Below are positions 11,901 through 23,035 of a stretch of DNA of 64,000 bases, one piece after another. The stretch's first letter is position 1, and each line of letters opens with the position of its first letter. The notes below the pieces were generated by a model. The model saw only the letters and a program-made list of their open reading frames with translations. It ran no database searches and was not told the DNA's origin. Both the position numbers and the translations under genes were made by a program. The stretch is from Monodelphis domestica (lineage: Eukaryota > Chordata > Mammalia > Didelphimorphia > Didelphidae), in NCBI RefSeq assembly GCF_027887165.1, contig NC_077232.1, positions 78,211,369-78,275,368 of the forward strand, written 5' to 3'.

Positions 11901-14900
11901 GTGATTTTGAGATCCAGTATTATTTTTCTAAAGACTATGTCTTTTGTTCAACTATGATAGTTTTTGTTCCAATTTTGAAAAGTGTCATGCTACCTTAACA
12001 TTAATTTAAGAACTTAAAAAACATCTTATAGTTTTTACTATTATATATGTGTTGTTGAAAGAAAGTTATCACTTCTATTCCCAGTGGCCTTTGTAGTATC
12101 TGTAAACTATTGCCTTGCCTTTTCTGCTCTAAGGTCTATTTACATTCTCAAATAATATCTAACAATTTCTTTTTCAGTGTCTTCTGGGTTATCATTTAAT
12201 CTCCTTATACTCCTAAATCTGCATAACCATTTGTTGCTTTTCTACGACTATTACTTCATTGCTTCTTTCAGTTATTCTTTAATTTAATTTCTTTTGTGTA
12301 TTGATCTGAGTTTGGTTTTGTTGAATTGCTATGTGCAGCTTCCCCAGGTTTTCAGACCTTGGATATAGTTGAAGCATCTGCCTGGTTTTTACTTGATTTC
12401 TTCTTCTTTGAGTCTTTCATCTTCACTGGATCATAAATTTAGAGGTCATTGATTCCAACCTGTCATTTTACTGAAAAGAAATTTGAGGTCCAGGCCCTAA
12501 ATTATTTGAGGTCATGTTCAAACCCAAATTTCTATGAATCCAAGTCTAGTGGAACTAGATAAATAAATAAATAAATAAATAAAATAGATAAATAAATAAC
12601 ATTTGTTATTTCCATGGCCAATGCTTTCTGACTTGCTTATTAAAGAAAGTTTTCATCGTCTTCATGAAGCTGTTGTGTGAGCCCTAAATCTTTGGACTCT
12701 TGCATTCTTTGATTCCAGACCTCATTTTTTCAACGTTTTCCACCATTCACTCCTGTACTCACCTTTACATTGAAGTTACAGAGTATCAAGTGATATGTTG
12801 CCTTGGTTTGGAGGATCTCCTGAAATGCTCTGGGCTTGGAGTCAGGAAGACACATTTTCCTGAGTTCAAAGTTAGCCTCAGACACCAGTTGTGTGATCCT
12901 GGGCAAGTCACTTAACCTGTTTGTCTCAGTTATAATAACAATATATACTTGCCAGGGTTGTTGTGAGGTAATAAGGTAGTATTTGTGAAGTGCTTAGCAC
13001 GGTGCCTGCCACGTAGTAGGTGCTATAGAAGTACTGTTATTACTCTGTAGAATCTCTACTTCACTTGTTGAATAGAGGTTGGCGCATAACATGATCTTTT
13101 CTGCTTATTGATGGTAATATGAACACTGCAAGGCATGATGACAAAGTAGACAAAGTAGCTCCTCAAATGATATTTCTTGTTGCTTTTGGGTATGTGGTGC
13201 AGTCAACTCCTTTACTCTCCTCTCAAAGGAAAATCTGTAAGCATCTTTCCACTCAGGCACATTTTTTTCCTGCCTTCTGGTTTGCAAGAAAATTAATATG
13301 GTTAGTTTTTTCGGTAGTTACCAAACTCACTGGATAAAGAACTCAGATGTAAAGTTTCAATAATTAAGAGTTTGTGGATGGTCTAAAGCATTTGGGAAGT
13401 GGAAAGGGTGCTGGGCTGCATTGGGAACTGAATATCATTTTGGGTTTTTCTTTGTTTTGTGAGCAGCCATGTGCCCAGCCTGTTTGGGATCAGCTCCACC
13501 ATTGGCTGGGTCTGTGCTCAGAGCAGGAGCCTGGCACTTGGACTGTACTGGGAGGCTTGATCCCTTGGCAGAACCTCCCAGAGCTTGTGGTCTGATGGCA
13601 TAACTTGGGAACCTAGTGTCACCTCCACATTGTAATGAGGCATCAGAGAGAAGAGATACGTTGTCACGACTTTTATGTTTTAAACTATTTTTAATGTGAT
13701 TTGTGTTTCTGTTGATTAACTTTTCATATTTATGATGAAATAGCCACAGTGAACTTTTCAATGAAATCACTTACTTGACTGCAGATTAGGTGATCAATGT
13801 TTGTATTCCTTAGCGGATTCTCAGAAGGAGAAAGAAGTTACAAAGGCAGAAATCCAGAAGATTTCAGAAGAAAAACAACAAATTACAGCAGACCTCAACT
13901 CCATGGAAAAATCTTTCTCAGACCTCTTCAAACGACTAGAAAAACAGAGGGAGGCATTAGAAGGATATCAAAAGGTGTGGCTAGCCTAAAATATTATAAA
14001 TGTGAAATGTTATGCTTATCAGTCATCAGAAAGCTAGGAGATTCTATGTATTGATCCCTCTCATTTATCCTATTTTCATATTAGTAATTCTCATTTTCTT
14101 TAAAATGATAGTACAGTCCTAGAATTGACGTCTGGGCTAGCATAATCCTGAAATGAAGGAGATTGATGAGACTGGTAGAAACATCTCCCTAAGTTCCTGA
14201 TCAGTGACTCCAGGCTTTTCCCCTTAGTAAAGCTATACTACCTTTCATGACATAGATGTTTCAATATTTAATTTAGCTAAAAACATTATTTTGCATATTG
14301 CTTCCATTTATAAGATTTTTTTTTAAACTAGAAAATTGACTTGTTTTCTTTGTGCCCATCCTTGTTTTGATGGGAGGTAGAGAAGATATGTTAATAGGGC
14401 TTAGAAACATAGAACTGGGAAGAGACTGTACCCATATTTCCCTTTTGCTTTTTATGCCTTTTATGTCTGCTTTTTTTTTTGATAGGTTGGGGCCAGAAGT
14501 CAGTAGCTTCTGAAACTTGTGCCTCCCTTGGTTCTCCAGGCTTTGAGATGAGCACTCCCTAGTCAGTGATGTTTGCTTTTTCCCCTCTTCCCATCAAGTT
14601 ACAGGAATACTTTTAGGTGGTTGTTCTTCACTTTGTATAACTTGACCTGTAAATTTTTCTGTTTCTTACAGAATGAAGAAGCACTGAAGAAATGTGCTCA
14701 AGATTATCTACTAAGAATTGAAAAGGGAGAGCAGCGGTACCAAGCATTAAAGGCTCACGCAGAAGAGAAATTAAATTCGTAAGTGCTGGATCATTAAGAG
14801 ACTGGGGGGAAGAAGGTGGCAGGTTGTTTGAAGATATCTCCATGCAGCTCACCTTGTTTGAGGTTTGTGGTAAAGAGCCTAGAAACTACGGGGTCCTCTC

Positions 14901-16312
14901 GGAAGTAAACTTTCTTTTATTTCCAATAGAGCAAATGAAGAAATTGCCCAGGTTCGGAGCAAAGCAAAAGCTGAGACTCTGGCTTTACAAGCAAATTTAC
15001 GAAAGGAACAGATGAGAGTCCAGTCACTAGAGAAAACTCTGGAACAAAAAGTAAGCTTATTCTCAGAAATCCCCTGCCCTTAAGAAGCATGTGCTTATGA
15101 AGAGTTGAAATCTTGGCAGGTAGAGTCAGGCTGAATAATGTAGCTTCCTCAGGAATGGCTGGGGTTGGGGTGGGGGGTGCTCCACAGGGTTTGGGGAGGG
15201 CAGGGACTGTTGGACTTTGTCTCTCTGTCTCAGACAGAGCCTGCCACACAGCACCCAGTAAATATGTGTTGAATTGGAGAGAAGGGTTGGGCAGAGCTTG
15301 GGAGATGCCAGAAAAGAGTCTTGAGGTCTTGAATCCAGTTCATCAAGCATTTGTTAAGATATTTGGTCTACTGGGCTAAGTGTCTAGGATATAGAAACCA
15401 AAAATGAAAAACGTTTCTTGTCCTCAAGGACAATTAGCCCTTTGCATCCTTAGGCAGAACTCCTTTTCAGACTGGTAGTCTCTTTTTTCTGAATCAAGTC
15501 TCACAAACTGAAGACACAGTTGTGAGTAAGAGGAGAATCCTTGAGCTTTTGAAGGGCTGTCTTAGAGCAGGGAATGTGGTTCATTTTGTCTCACCTGAGG
15601 TGGAGTGGAGAGAATTTAGGGAGCAGCAGTGGCAGGCAGAATTTAGGCTTAACAGTATGAAAAGTTCTTGATTACACAAAAGGAAAATCATCCACAGAGA
15701 TTTGTGAGACTAGCTGGCCATGCGTTGGGTTGCTGGGTTGACCAAAGCACAGTGTAAGAAGATAACATTACAGCTGACTCTGTCTTAGGGATTTAGTTCC
15801 ATCGTCCGTCTTTGATGAGATTGAATTTTGAGAACAATGTGAGTTCCATTTCTTATAGGGGATTTATTCCTGATTTGCTATAATTGAAGTATTTGTGACT
15901 GAAATCTGTTTTTGATGGGATTAGATGACTCAGGTGGAAGGACTATTGCTACACTCCTATAACTATATCCAAATCATAAAACACAGTAAATACTGCTGTA
16001 ATTTTAATTCACTTTCCCCTCTTCCTTTCTAGACTAAAGAAAATGATGAATTGACCAAAATCTGCGATGACTTGATTTCAAAGATGGAAAAGATCTGACT
16101 TAGGAATTTGAATCATTTGACTTTTTGTTCACTCTAACCTGGTCCTTGTTTCAGTGTTGTCAATTATGTATATGTAATGTTTGGTAGTCACTTGCACTTT
16201 CTTAACCTCTGTTTTTCCATGTTGCAGATATCTTAATGTGTGTTTTTTTTTAATTTAGTAAATTGAACTGTTTTTTAAAATGTGCTTGAATAAAAAATTG
16301 ATAATCCTTCAT
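5779..16312 (+). CDS. TACC3: TACC3, seven 3' exons and 3' UTR (5' part outside window)
   Basis: TACC3 is a centrosome and spindle coiled-coil protein. In known mammals it is phosphorylated by Aurora A and works with ch-TOG/CKAP5 and clathrin on kinetochore fibres. The exons join in frame to 735 bases, 244 residues plus stop. The order is a proline-rich segment ([16 protein letters not shown]), the [12 protein letters not shown] stretch, then the long TACC coiled coil ([74 protein letters not shown]) ending [16 protein letters not shown]. That last stretch matches remembered human TACC3 and separates it from TACC1 and TACC2. Exon phases are consistent, with no stop or frameshift. Introns hold L1 and SINE insertions. 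The upstream exons lie off the left edge. Confidence 0.95.
5938..7646. other. TACC3 intron with L2-like remnant and SINE
   Basis: A 1.7 kb intron. About 6745-7015 resembles an old L2 3' segment (the usual pattern around GTCATAATATTGCTTTGTTC and CTCCACATTGGCAGTCC). A SINE follows at 7018-7212. The rest is unique AT-rich sequence. Confidence 0.5.
7018..7212 (-). mobile_element. tRNA-derived marsupial SINE
   Basis: Minus-strand copy. The + strand reads poly-T, CTTATCTTCTGTCTTAGAAT, then GACTTGCCCAGGGTCACACA, the complement of the B box (TTTGAACCCAGGA) and the tRNA head. The terminal AGCTAGGTGGC-type end is worn, so this is an older copy. Confidence 0.8.
7647..7723 (+). CDS. TACC3: TACC3 exon (77 bp)
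   Basis: Acceptor ATATATAG at 7646 and donor GTATGT at 7724. It encodes [20 protein letters not shown] onward to YLEMG. It starts in phase 0 and ends with two bases of a glycine codon completed by the next exon. Human equivalent: NRELRSRCEELHGKNLELG. Confidence 0.9.
7751..8266 (-). mobile_element. 5'-truncated L1 3' end filling a small TACC3 intron
   Basis: The + strand reads the complement of an L1 tail (CCATGGTTACATGATTCATG, then CTCTGGATGTGGATAGCAT, then the end of ORF2). A 14-base duplication AAGACTCTACTTTT at 7737-7750 and 8267-8280 frames it. Without the insertion this intron (7724-8337) would be about 84 bases. Confidence 0.9.
8338..8381 (+). CDS. TACC3: TACC3 small exon (44 bp)
   Basis: Acceptor CCTATAG and donor GTAAGT. 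The codons read [14 protein letters not shown] after the split glycine, and the exon ends with one base of the next codon. Human equivalent: GKIMDRFEEVVYQAM. Only this phase avoids a stop, which fixes the donor of the preceding exon at 7723. Confidence 0.9.
9471..9676 (-). mobile_element. tRNA-derived marsupial SINE
   Basis: The + strand reads TTTACCTTCTGTCTTAGAAT, TGACTTGCCTTGGGTCACAG, TTTGAACCCAGGACCTCC and finally CACTGAGCCACCTAGCTTCC, the complement of the tRNA-like head. It is essentially full length. Confidence 0.85.
11547..11748 (+). mobile_element. tRNA-derived marsupial SINE
   Basis: Begins ACAGCTAGGTGGCTC, has the B box GGTTCAAAT, the GGGCAAATCACTTAAACC block, GTTCTTCTGCCTTGGAATTG and the 3' end ACAGAAAGTAAGGGTT followed by A-rich tail. 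Confidence 0.85.
12558..12600. repeat. (AAAT)n microsatellite
   Basis: About ten AAAT units with minor interruptions, following a worn, unassigned SINE-like segment (about 12425-12555). Confidence 0.85.
12825..13050 (+). mobile_element. MIR-type CORE-SINE
   Basis: Shows GCTTGGAGTCAGGAAGAC, the GTGTGATCCTGGGCAAGTCA block, GCCAGGGTTGTTGTGAGGTA and the tail GTGAAGTGCTTAGCACGGTG then GTAGTAGGTGCTATAGAAG. This is the MIR order from head to 3' end. Confidence 0.75.
13814..13974 (+). CDS. TACC3: TACC3 exon, coiled coil (161 bp)
   Basis: Acceptor TATTCCTTAG and donor GTGTGG. It completes an alanine codon, then encodes [40 protein letters not shown] and ALEGYQK. The [14 protein letters not shown] block is identical to human TACC3 as I remember it. 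Confidence 0.94.
13975..14671. other. TACC3 intron, nothing notable
   Basis: Short intron without a recognisable repeat, ending in TTTCTGTTTCTTACAG. Confidence 0.6.
14672..14778 (+). CDS. TACC3: TACC3 exon, coiled coil (107 bp)
   Basis: Encodes [20 protein letters not shown] and [15 protein letters not shown], ending with two bases of a serine codon before the donor [21 protein letters not shown] is a hallmark of the TACC domain. Confidence 0.94.
14930..15050 (+). CDS. TACC3: TACC3 exon, coiled coil (121 bp)
   Basis: Only 151 bases after the previous exon. Acceptor TTCCAATAG and donor GTAAGC. It encodes [20 protein letters not shown], then [20 protein letters not shown], nearly identical to human TACC3. 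Confidence 0.94.
15051..16032. other. TACC3 last intron, no clear feature
   Basis: About 15340-15430 resembles a widespread repeat that reads CATTTGTTAAG then CCTCAAGGA, family not assigned. The rest looks unique. The acceptor tract is CCCCTCTTCCTTTCTAG. Confidence 0.5.
16033..16098 (+). CDS. TACC3: TACC3 terminal coding exon
   Basis: Encodes [21 protein letters not shown] and a TGA stop at 16096-16098. The ending [12 protein letters not shown] is the TACC3 C terminus; TACC1 and TACC2 end differently. Confidence 0.95.
   Translation, partial: TKENDELTKICDDLISKMEKI
16099..16312 (+). promoter_or_regulatory. TACC3: TACC3 3' UTR with poly(A) signal
   Basis: A short 3' UTR of about 210 bases. 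The canonical AATAAA is at 16289-16294, with a T-rich stretch (GCTGTCTTTTATT) just after the likely cleavage point near 16312. Confidence 0.8.
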
Positions 16313-16499
16313 GCTGTCTTTTATTAAAAATAACTAGAAATTTAGGGTTCATTAACTTCATTCTGCAATTTATAGGGCTTATATAAAGAGCTAAATCTAC
16401 CCTTAGGAGTTTGTGAGCTTTCCAAGTAACTTTATTTCTTGGTTGAACTAGAACAGATTTCATCTAATCCTAACAGGGACATCTAGAGGGTAATTAGAA

Positions 16500-16860
16500 G
16501 AATTATAATTACTTGTTCACTCTTTTCCTTAAAATTTTTTTTACTATCAAGTACTTTTAAAATTGTTTAAAATTATTTAAATTAAATTGTAAATTATTAT
16601 TTATATCATATATTAATGTAATTAATCAAATAAACTAAATTATAAATATGATAAATATATTCAATAAATATAAAAATATAAATAACAAATAAAATTTAAA
16701 GAATAACAAAAATATAAAGTTATATAAACAATAGAAATAAATTAATATATAAGAATATATAAAATTATATATCTTATGTAAAATCATGTAAAATTAAATT
16801 TTAATTAAATTTTCTTTTGTTTCAAAATCACCATTTCCGAATATACCATTTCCTACCAGA
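16500..16860. repeat. AT-rich low-complexity tract
   Basis: Nearly pure A/T with imperfect AAATTAT / ATAAATAT repetition just downstream of TACC3. No coding potential. Confidence 0.75.
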
Positions 16861-16999
16861 CAAACTTTTTTTTTGTTTAAAAAATTTTTTTAAGGAGAAT
16901 TGGGGATTTTAAGGAGAATTGATCATTAGTAAAACCAGATTACTTTTTTTCTAGCCTCTTTCTAGAGCAAAGTTTAATCATTTTGATGTAATAACATTT

Positions 17000-17215
17000 T
17001 ATTTTTATATATAAAATATTTTTTTACTCTCACAAAATAACAAATTTCCACCTAAGTTTTCCAAAGTTATATGATCCAAATTATCTCTCCCTCCTTTCCC
17101 TTCCCTATCCCTAAGCTGGCAAGCAATTTGATTTGGGTTATACATGTATTATGTAAAACATTTCCGTACTATTATTAATTTTTGTAAGAATAATCATATA
17201 TATTGTAATAACCTC
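17000..17215 (-). mobile_element. old L1 3' end fragment
   Basis: The + strand reads TTATATGATCCAAATTATCT and AGCAATTTGATTTGGGTTAT, the same order as the complement of the L1 tail at 21.9 kb. No target-site duplication is readable. Confidence 0.6.
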
Positions 17216-17344
17216 TTAACTAATCTTCTTGCCACCAGGGTGACTGCTCTCTCTACCCCTTGATTTATCTTATTAGAGTAGATCTGATTCTCCTGTTTAC
17301 ACTTTCAGGAGTATTCTGTTGTCTGCAGTAATAAAGTATACATT

Positions 17345-17500
17345 CTAATTTATTGGTGTTTTGAGGCTCTACAATTTGGCTCCAATATACCTTCCCAGCC
17401 CTTCTTCCCTCTGCTCTAGTTTCAGCACACTTCTCCACCTCTGTGCCTGTGTTCTTGCTATTTCTTGGGCCTGGAATGTGGAGTGTCTTCCTTACATAGA
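17345..17500 (+). mobile_element. L2 LINE fragment
   Basis: Shows the L2 3' pattern: TTTGGCTCCAATATACCTTC, CCAGCCCTTCTTCCC, and CTGTGCCTGTGTTCTTGCT then GGGCCTGGAATG. Confidence 0.65.
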
Positions 17501-17744
17501 GAAATGAGAGATTTTCATGAAGGTCAGTTAGTGAGCAAAAGACCCAAGAGTCGCACCAGACCCATTGACCAGCCGATACAGAACTCCCATCATACCATGC
17601 TGCCAACTTTATTAATATTTTGGAGAGAGAAAGAGGCCTTGTAAGAAGATCCTTCAGAAAGAAAGATGGGAAGTGTGGGTAAAATCTGTAAAAAGAATGG
17701 TAAAGCCATTAGGAAGAGCAGTCCTTAAAAAGGATTTCCATTCG

Positions 17745-19121
17745 TTCCTGAGGCATCAGTGACTGTCTCGTGGCCTTCAATGAATGTATTCAGCTAGCCA
17801 CACAAAGCTGCAAAGCTTACCCGTCTCAGCCTGGACAGGGCTGTTCTCCACAGAGCAGTCAGCCCTGTGGCCCACAGATCAGCTGATACCCCAGGCTATG
17901 GTCAGTAGCTGAGGATCCTCAATGGACAAACCCAGAACTCAGCCAGTGGTACTTCGTGGGCTTCCTAGATAGAATTCTGCCAGTAGCTATGCCTGCAGCC
18001 TATCTCGGGCTGCCTTCTGGTCAGCAGTCATCCTTGCCTGACTAGCCAGCACCCCCAAAACAGGGGCTATGGTCAGCAGCAACAGAGCTCCAGCCCCCTC
18101 AAAGATATGGCGCAGTGGAGGCGGTAGCAGCCTAGCAGCCATAGCTGGGGGAAGGGCGGTGGGACCCTTGGGGCACAAGTAGGGAGGTGGCTATGGAGCC
18201 AGAGGCTGTGACTGGAAGTAACTGGGGGCTCCAGTAACTTTGGTGGGCCCTGGGACCAAGGAGCACGCCATGAATCTGAATGGGGAAATTTACAATTCCG
18301 TCTTCATCCAAGGCATGGTGAGATTGTTACCACTGAGTGTGTCAGATTGGTTCAAACAAATTGTCATCGAGACACGGCAGCCTGTGACCACCTTGTATAC
18401 AGATGGAGACATGAGAGCTGGAAGGAGGAGCTACAGTGGCATTTGAGGATCCCCTCTGCCAAGGCAACCATCGATTGGTTTGAGAATAAAGAATTTTCTG
18501 GAAACCCTATTCAAGTCTCCTTTGCTACTTGAGCCAGTTTCCACAGAAGAGGTGGTGATGGCCTTCAAGGCTTGTGAGCCATGGAGGCTTTGAAGGCAGT
18601 GGTGGTGGCAGCCAAGGAGGATTCCTCAGTGGAGGGGGTGGTGGTGGAGGGCAGCAGTGAGCTGGAAACTGAAAGGGTCCTAATCCCACCTGTGAGCATG
18701 AGCTGTTCCTAGAGGAACAAACAAACAAGTGTAACCAAGACGAAGCACCTAAACCTGATGGGAGGGGAGGTTCTCCTCTGGGGTTAATTTTGGAGAGGAT
18801 CAGAGGGGGCAGCGGTGGCTATGACTGCAAAGGGCACCAAAGCACAGGTGGTGGGGACTGGGAGATCCTAAGAGGTGGTAGAGGGGACAGAAATGTCTTT
18901 GGACCTGGCAAGATGGACTCAAGGGGTGAACACAGACAAAGCAGATGGAGTGAGGCAGTTCTGGACAATCTTTCCTTCCAGACCCCTTTTATTTTGTAGC
19001 CTTCCTGCCCCCTGCCTGCTTCCCGCTTCCCTATCCTTGTTTTGTGTTGGACTTTGTGATTGTAATCATGGCTCCCCCCCCCCCCCCCATTAAATGCCAT
19101 TGTTTTAGTTTAAAAAAGGGG
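17745..19121 (+). pseudogene. FUS: FUS processed pseudogene (retrocopy)
   Basis: Intronless copy of FUS mRNA. The ATG position is 17770-17772 but reads GTG. The N-terminal SYGQ-rich region follows (QPGQG, SSQP), then GYGQQQ and PPQ. The RRM remnant at about 18290-18530 reads YFKQI-like DWFKQIVI, LYTD and IDWFENKEFSGNPIQVSFAT. The zinc-finger and RGG regions follow, ending [14 protein letters not shown] near 18950. The FUS 3' UTR follows (TATTTTGTAGCC, TTGGACTTTGTGATTGTAAT, ATTAAATGCCATTGTTTTAG) with a short A-run at 19112. Several stops and frameshifts break it. An imperfect repeat, GGATTTCCA (17732) and GGATTCCCA (19122), may be the target-site duplication. Confidence 0.9.
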
Positions 19122-19130
19122 GGATTCCCA

Positions 19131-20481
19131 CATTTAAATGAGAGCAATTGGGGTTGGGCAGAGAGAATTCTAAGCTGAAATCAGCTGGAAGAAGGGAATG
19201 TTTTTAGTGAATAAAAATCTTAAAAGTATAGGAGGAGGGGTTGAGGTTGCAGGAGATAGATTAGGTTAGACAAGAGCAATATGCTGATTTAAAAGAGAAA
19301 ATAAAAAAATAAAAGAATCTAATGGATTCCTATTATAATCCTATACATGCTGTCTGCATTAAGTCCTAAAGCCAAAGAGAAGAGTCTTTGTGAGGAATTT
19401 ATTGCATCTAAGAAACATGAAGACACAGTGAAAAATGAACAATTAGAATAAAATAGTTGAAATCATGATTTCTGATAAGGTGACAAGTTGAAAATGTCAA
19501 CCAATAAATGGTGAAACCATAAACAATGAAGCAAACCACAGTAATGGAGAAAACTCAGTATTCAGAACTTGTAGTCTGTTGAAAGGAAGGTACATTTTGT
19601 CATCTCTGGAGCCAATATTAATCGATGAAATGAATCTGAGTTCATCCGACTTTCAATGCTTACGTTTGTCATTATCACTGTCACGGTTCTGCTTTTCCCC
19701 CTTCTCTATAATTCGTAAACATTTCCCCATGTTCCTCTGAAATCCTTCCATTCATTGTGTCTTATGGTGGATTAATAATCCTGATAGACCACAATGTGCT
19801 CAAGTCATTTTCCCATTGATGAGGACATACTTTGGCTCCAGTACTATGACCATCTTTCTATCTGCCAATTTAATTGATCTCTTCTAAGAAGCGAGGAGTG
19901 ACATCTTCCTACTCCAAATCAGTAGTGCTTTGGGAATCATTGTCTGCTTTGTATTTCTCATAGAGTTCACTAGAATCTAAGCTCCTCCAATATGGAGGTG
20001 GTTTCATCTTCATCTGTGACTTCCTCAGCACTTAGCATAGTTATCTTGAAGCAGATGCTCTTGAGCTGACAGAATCCTGGAATGTCTAGCTGGAGAGGTC
20101 TGTGAGTATCAAACAAGCCTTAGGCAACAGTCTCAAGAGAAGGAACTAGAATGTCTGTAATTAATAAATAATAAAAACAACAGAACACAGATAATGTTAG
20201 TATGTGGGTTTCTAAGTCAACCTGTAGCCACTGGATCTTTATCTACATTTTAGTGCCTCTCATTTCTGTTTGAGTTTGACACCACTGATGTAGGCAACCT
20301 GGGTGGGGAGAAGTGTCCACTGACTCCCAGGGGAAGGACTTGGGTAGACTTCAAGGAGACTAGAAATATTTTTACTGCCCTCTAACTTTAGTATTTCTTA
20401 AATCTATAAATGTAGGCAACAAACCAGAGTCATATGCTTCACATGCATATCAAAGAGGTTCAATTTAGGGAAGATTAAGAA
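19131..20481. other. intergenic, mostly unique; possible very old L1 at 19630-19960
   Basis: 19630-19960 loosely follows the complement of an L1 tail (CATTGTGTCTTATGGT, then CAAGTCATTTTCCCATTGAT) but is too worn to be sure. Nothing else is recognised. Confidence 0.35.
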
Positions 20482-20664
20482 GCAGCTGGGGGGCTCAGTG
20501 GATAGTCAAGTCTGGAGACCCTGGGTTCAAATCTGCCCTCAGGACAGTTCCTAGCTGTGTGACCCTGTGTAAGTCATTTGACTCCAATTGCCTAGCCTTT
20601 TTTGCTCTTCCATCTTGGAACTGATACTTAGTTCTAAGGCAGAAGGTAAGGGTTAAAACAAAAA
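20482..20664 (+). mobile_element. tRNA-derived marsupial SINE
   Basis: Begins AGCAGCTGGGGGGCTCAGTG, has GGTTCAAATCT, GTGACCCTGTGTAAGTCA, and the 3' end AGGCAGAAGGTAAGGGTT followed by A-rich tail. A few bases of the head are missing. Confidence 0.85.
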
Positions 20665-21824
20665 ATCCTATCTTTTTATAAATGATGACAACACAGCCTA
20701 GAGAAGTAGATTTGCCAAAATAACCCAGGTAATATAATAGGAGCAGACTTGTGTCTCAAACTCAGATTCACTAACTCCAAAGTCGGTGTTCTTTGGGTAT
20801 TTAGTAATGACTGATGAATGAATAAAAACAGAACCAGCTTCCTCCCTGATGCCACAGTATCTTCTGACACCAAGCCCGACTTAAAGGAAAACTTCCCTTG
20901 AGAGAATCTGTTGATTCAAGATAGAGTTATCTCTCTGTAATAATTAAAGGAAAGACATTTAAAAGATATGTATTCCAGATTTTAGGGTAAATAGAGGACA
21001 AGCCAGTGGTTTGGTCCATGTGAGAAAGGATAGGAAAGAGTTCCTGGAGCCCAAGCGTTAGTTTGTCAGGCAATAATGCCAGAGTGGGAGACAGTCAAGA
21101 ATCTTGTTTTATCTTTGTATCCATGGTGTCTTGTATGCAGTAGGTGCTAAATCCATGCCTAATTAGGTAGATTTCTAAAGTGTAGATGGTTCTCTGAGTC
21201 CCTAAAGAGACCTAAGACACCCAAGCCAGAGGTGTAAGTTGCCCTGGGCACACAAGATTGCCTCACTCACTCAGTGTCGCCCACTAGGTTTCTGTATGTT
21301 TGCTCCTGTTCTTTTCTCTATGGACACTGGGTAGATGGAAGGAGAGTGTGACACGGGTTTGCAGATAGGCCCATGCTGGTTATTTTTGCCTTTTTGCTTA
21401 GTAAATGTTTTATAATGAAGAGTTAGTGGTATCCGGGAGTGATCAGCCATCTGACAACTGCCCATTAGCTGATGCTGAGGGCTCTCATGTCTAGCGAATG
21501 GTTAAATGCTTAAATAACACCCTAATGGGGGCTTATGAGCTATAGCAGTGAATAATATCCATAGTTAGTAGCATAGCTGTGCTTCTTCCTTCTGAGGGAC
21601 CTGTTAGGAGAGATGCAGGCCTAGTTGAATGCACTGACAGTTTATGGGTGAGAGAACTATTTCTCTATATTCCTTGATGAGCCTCATTGCCCCCTTGGTT
21701 TATTAAAAGGTGCCCCCATGCTTCTTTCAAAGAGTCAAAAATAAAATACCATGTGGGTGAGCCACTTTGAGGAGAAAGCTGCCTTGTCCCAGCATGGCCA
21801 CCAGATGTCAGGGTTGCCTATCTT
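20665..21824. other. intergenic; L2 3' end at about 21100-21165, otherwise unique
   Basis: 21100-21165 has the L2 ending (TTTGTATCCATGGTGTCTTG, GCAGTAGGTGCTAAAT). No gene or other repeat seen in the rest. Confidence 0.45.
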
Positions 21825-23035
21825 TTTTTTTTGTTGTTTCTTTTGATGTAGCTATTTTATTTGGCCAATTCCATGTAATAACAATTTTCCACATACTTTC
21901 CTGAAGTTATATGATCCTATTTGTCTCTCTACCTTCATTTTCTCCTCCTTACAGGAAATGATAAGCTATTTGATCTGGGTTATCCATATTGTACATTTTT
22001 GTAAGAAAATAATCATATAAAACTAAAACTAAAATAAAACCCAAATAAACTAAAGTGAAAAATTGTATGGTTTGTCTGCATTCCAACTCACTCCAACAGT
22101 CCTTTCAGTGGCAGTGAAGAGCATTCCTTATCATCAGTCCTTCATAATTGTCATGGATCATTGCTGCAAAGATTAAAATTAATATTCAATAAATAATTTT
22201 TTATTTTAAAAGTTTTATTAATAATAACTAAAGTAAAAGAACTACCTAAACCACCCAATCTGCTTGTGAAAGAAGAGAGCTATAGGGAGGAGCTACAGAA
22301 CTTATAAACAATTACATGAAGACACAAACATGTACAAAGGGAAAAGCATTCTGGGTAATGTACTTTGAGGGGGGTTCAAGATTTTCTGACTATACATTGC
22401 ATTGCTGAGAGTAGCTAAGTCTTTCACAGTTGATCATCCCACAGTATTGCTGTTACTGTGCACAATGTTTTCCTGGTTCTGCTTATTTCACTCTGCATCA
22501 GTTCATGAAGGTCTTTCCAGCTCTTTCTATAATCATCCTGTTCATCATTCCTTACAGTCCAATAGTATTCCATTACCATCATATACCAGTTTGTTCAGCC
22601 ATTCCCAAACTGAAGGGCATCCCCTCATTTTCCAATTTTTTGCCAAAACAAAAAGAGCAGCTATGAATATTTTTGTATAAGAAGATCCTTCCCCTCCTTT
22701 TTAAGGGCTCTCTTTAGGATACAGGATTAAAAGGGCATGCATTGTTTCATAGGTCCAAATTGCCTTCTAGAATGGTTGTTTCTGTTCACAACTCCACCAG
22801 CAATGTATTAGGGTCCCGATTTTGCCACATCCCCCCCAACATTTATCATTCCCTTATTATCTTAGTAGCCAATCTGCTAGGTGTGAGGTGTTTTAATTTG
22901 CATTTCTCTAATCTAGTGATTTCAAACATTTTTTTTCCCTACAGTTATTGATAGCTTTGATTTCTTCATCTGAAAACTTTTTGTTCATATCCTTTGACCA
23001 TTTGTCTATTGGGGAATGGTGTTGCTTATCTTTTT
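21825..23035 (-). mobile_element. old L1 3' part, interrupted by a solo LTR
   Basis: The + strand gives the complement of the L1 3' UTR and the end of ORF2: TTGGCCAATTCCATG, TCCTGGTTCTGCTTATTTCA, TTTGTTCAGCCATTCCC and ATGGTTGTTTCTGTTCAC. It has drifted more than the L1 at 29-37 kb. The LTR at 22165-22396 separates its two halves. Confidence 0.8.
22165..22396 (-). mobile_element. solo LTR of an endogenous retrovirus, 232 bp
   Basis: Fossil LTR within an old L1. The + strand starts TGCAAAGATT and ends CTATACA, giving TG...CA termini, and the 4-base duplication TTGC flanks it (22161-22164 and 22397-22400). On the minus strand an AATAAA lies near the 3' end, which sets the orientation. A 4-base duplication suits a class I (ERV1) element. 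No internal region remains. Confidence 0.75.

Larger units (their letters stand above)
8382..13813. other. TACC3 intron, 5.4 kb
   Basis: Holds a worn CORE-SINE-like stretch near 8650-8740, SINEs at 9471-9676 and 11547-11748, an (AAAT)n tract at 12558-12600 and a MIR at 12825-13050. The stretches 8740-9470, 9677-11546, 11749-12420 and 13051-13813 look unique, and I see no gene or exon in them. Confidence 0.6.

Noticed and set aside
17987-18178. Minus-strand 63-codon frame with a membrane-like Leu/Ala stretch
   Set aside because: It is the antisense of the FUS retrocopy's Ser/Tyr/Gly/Gln-rich region.
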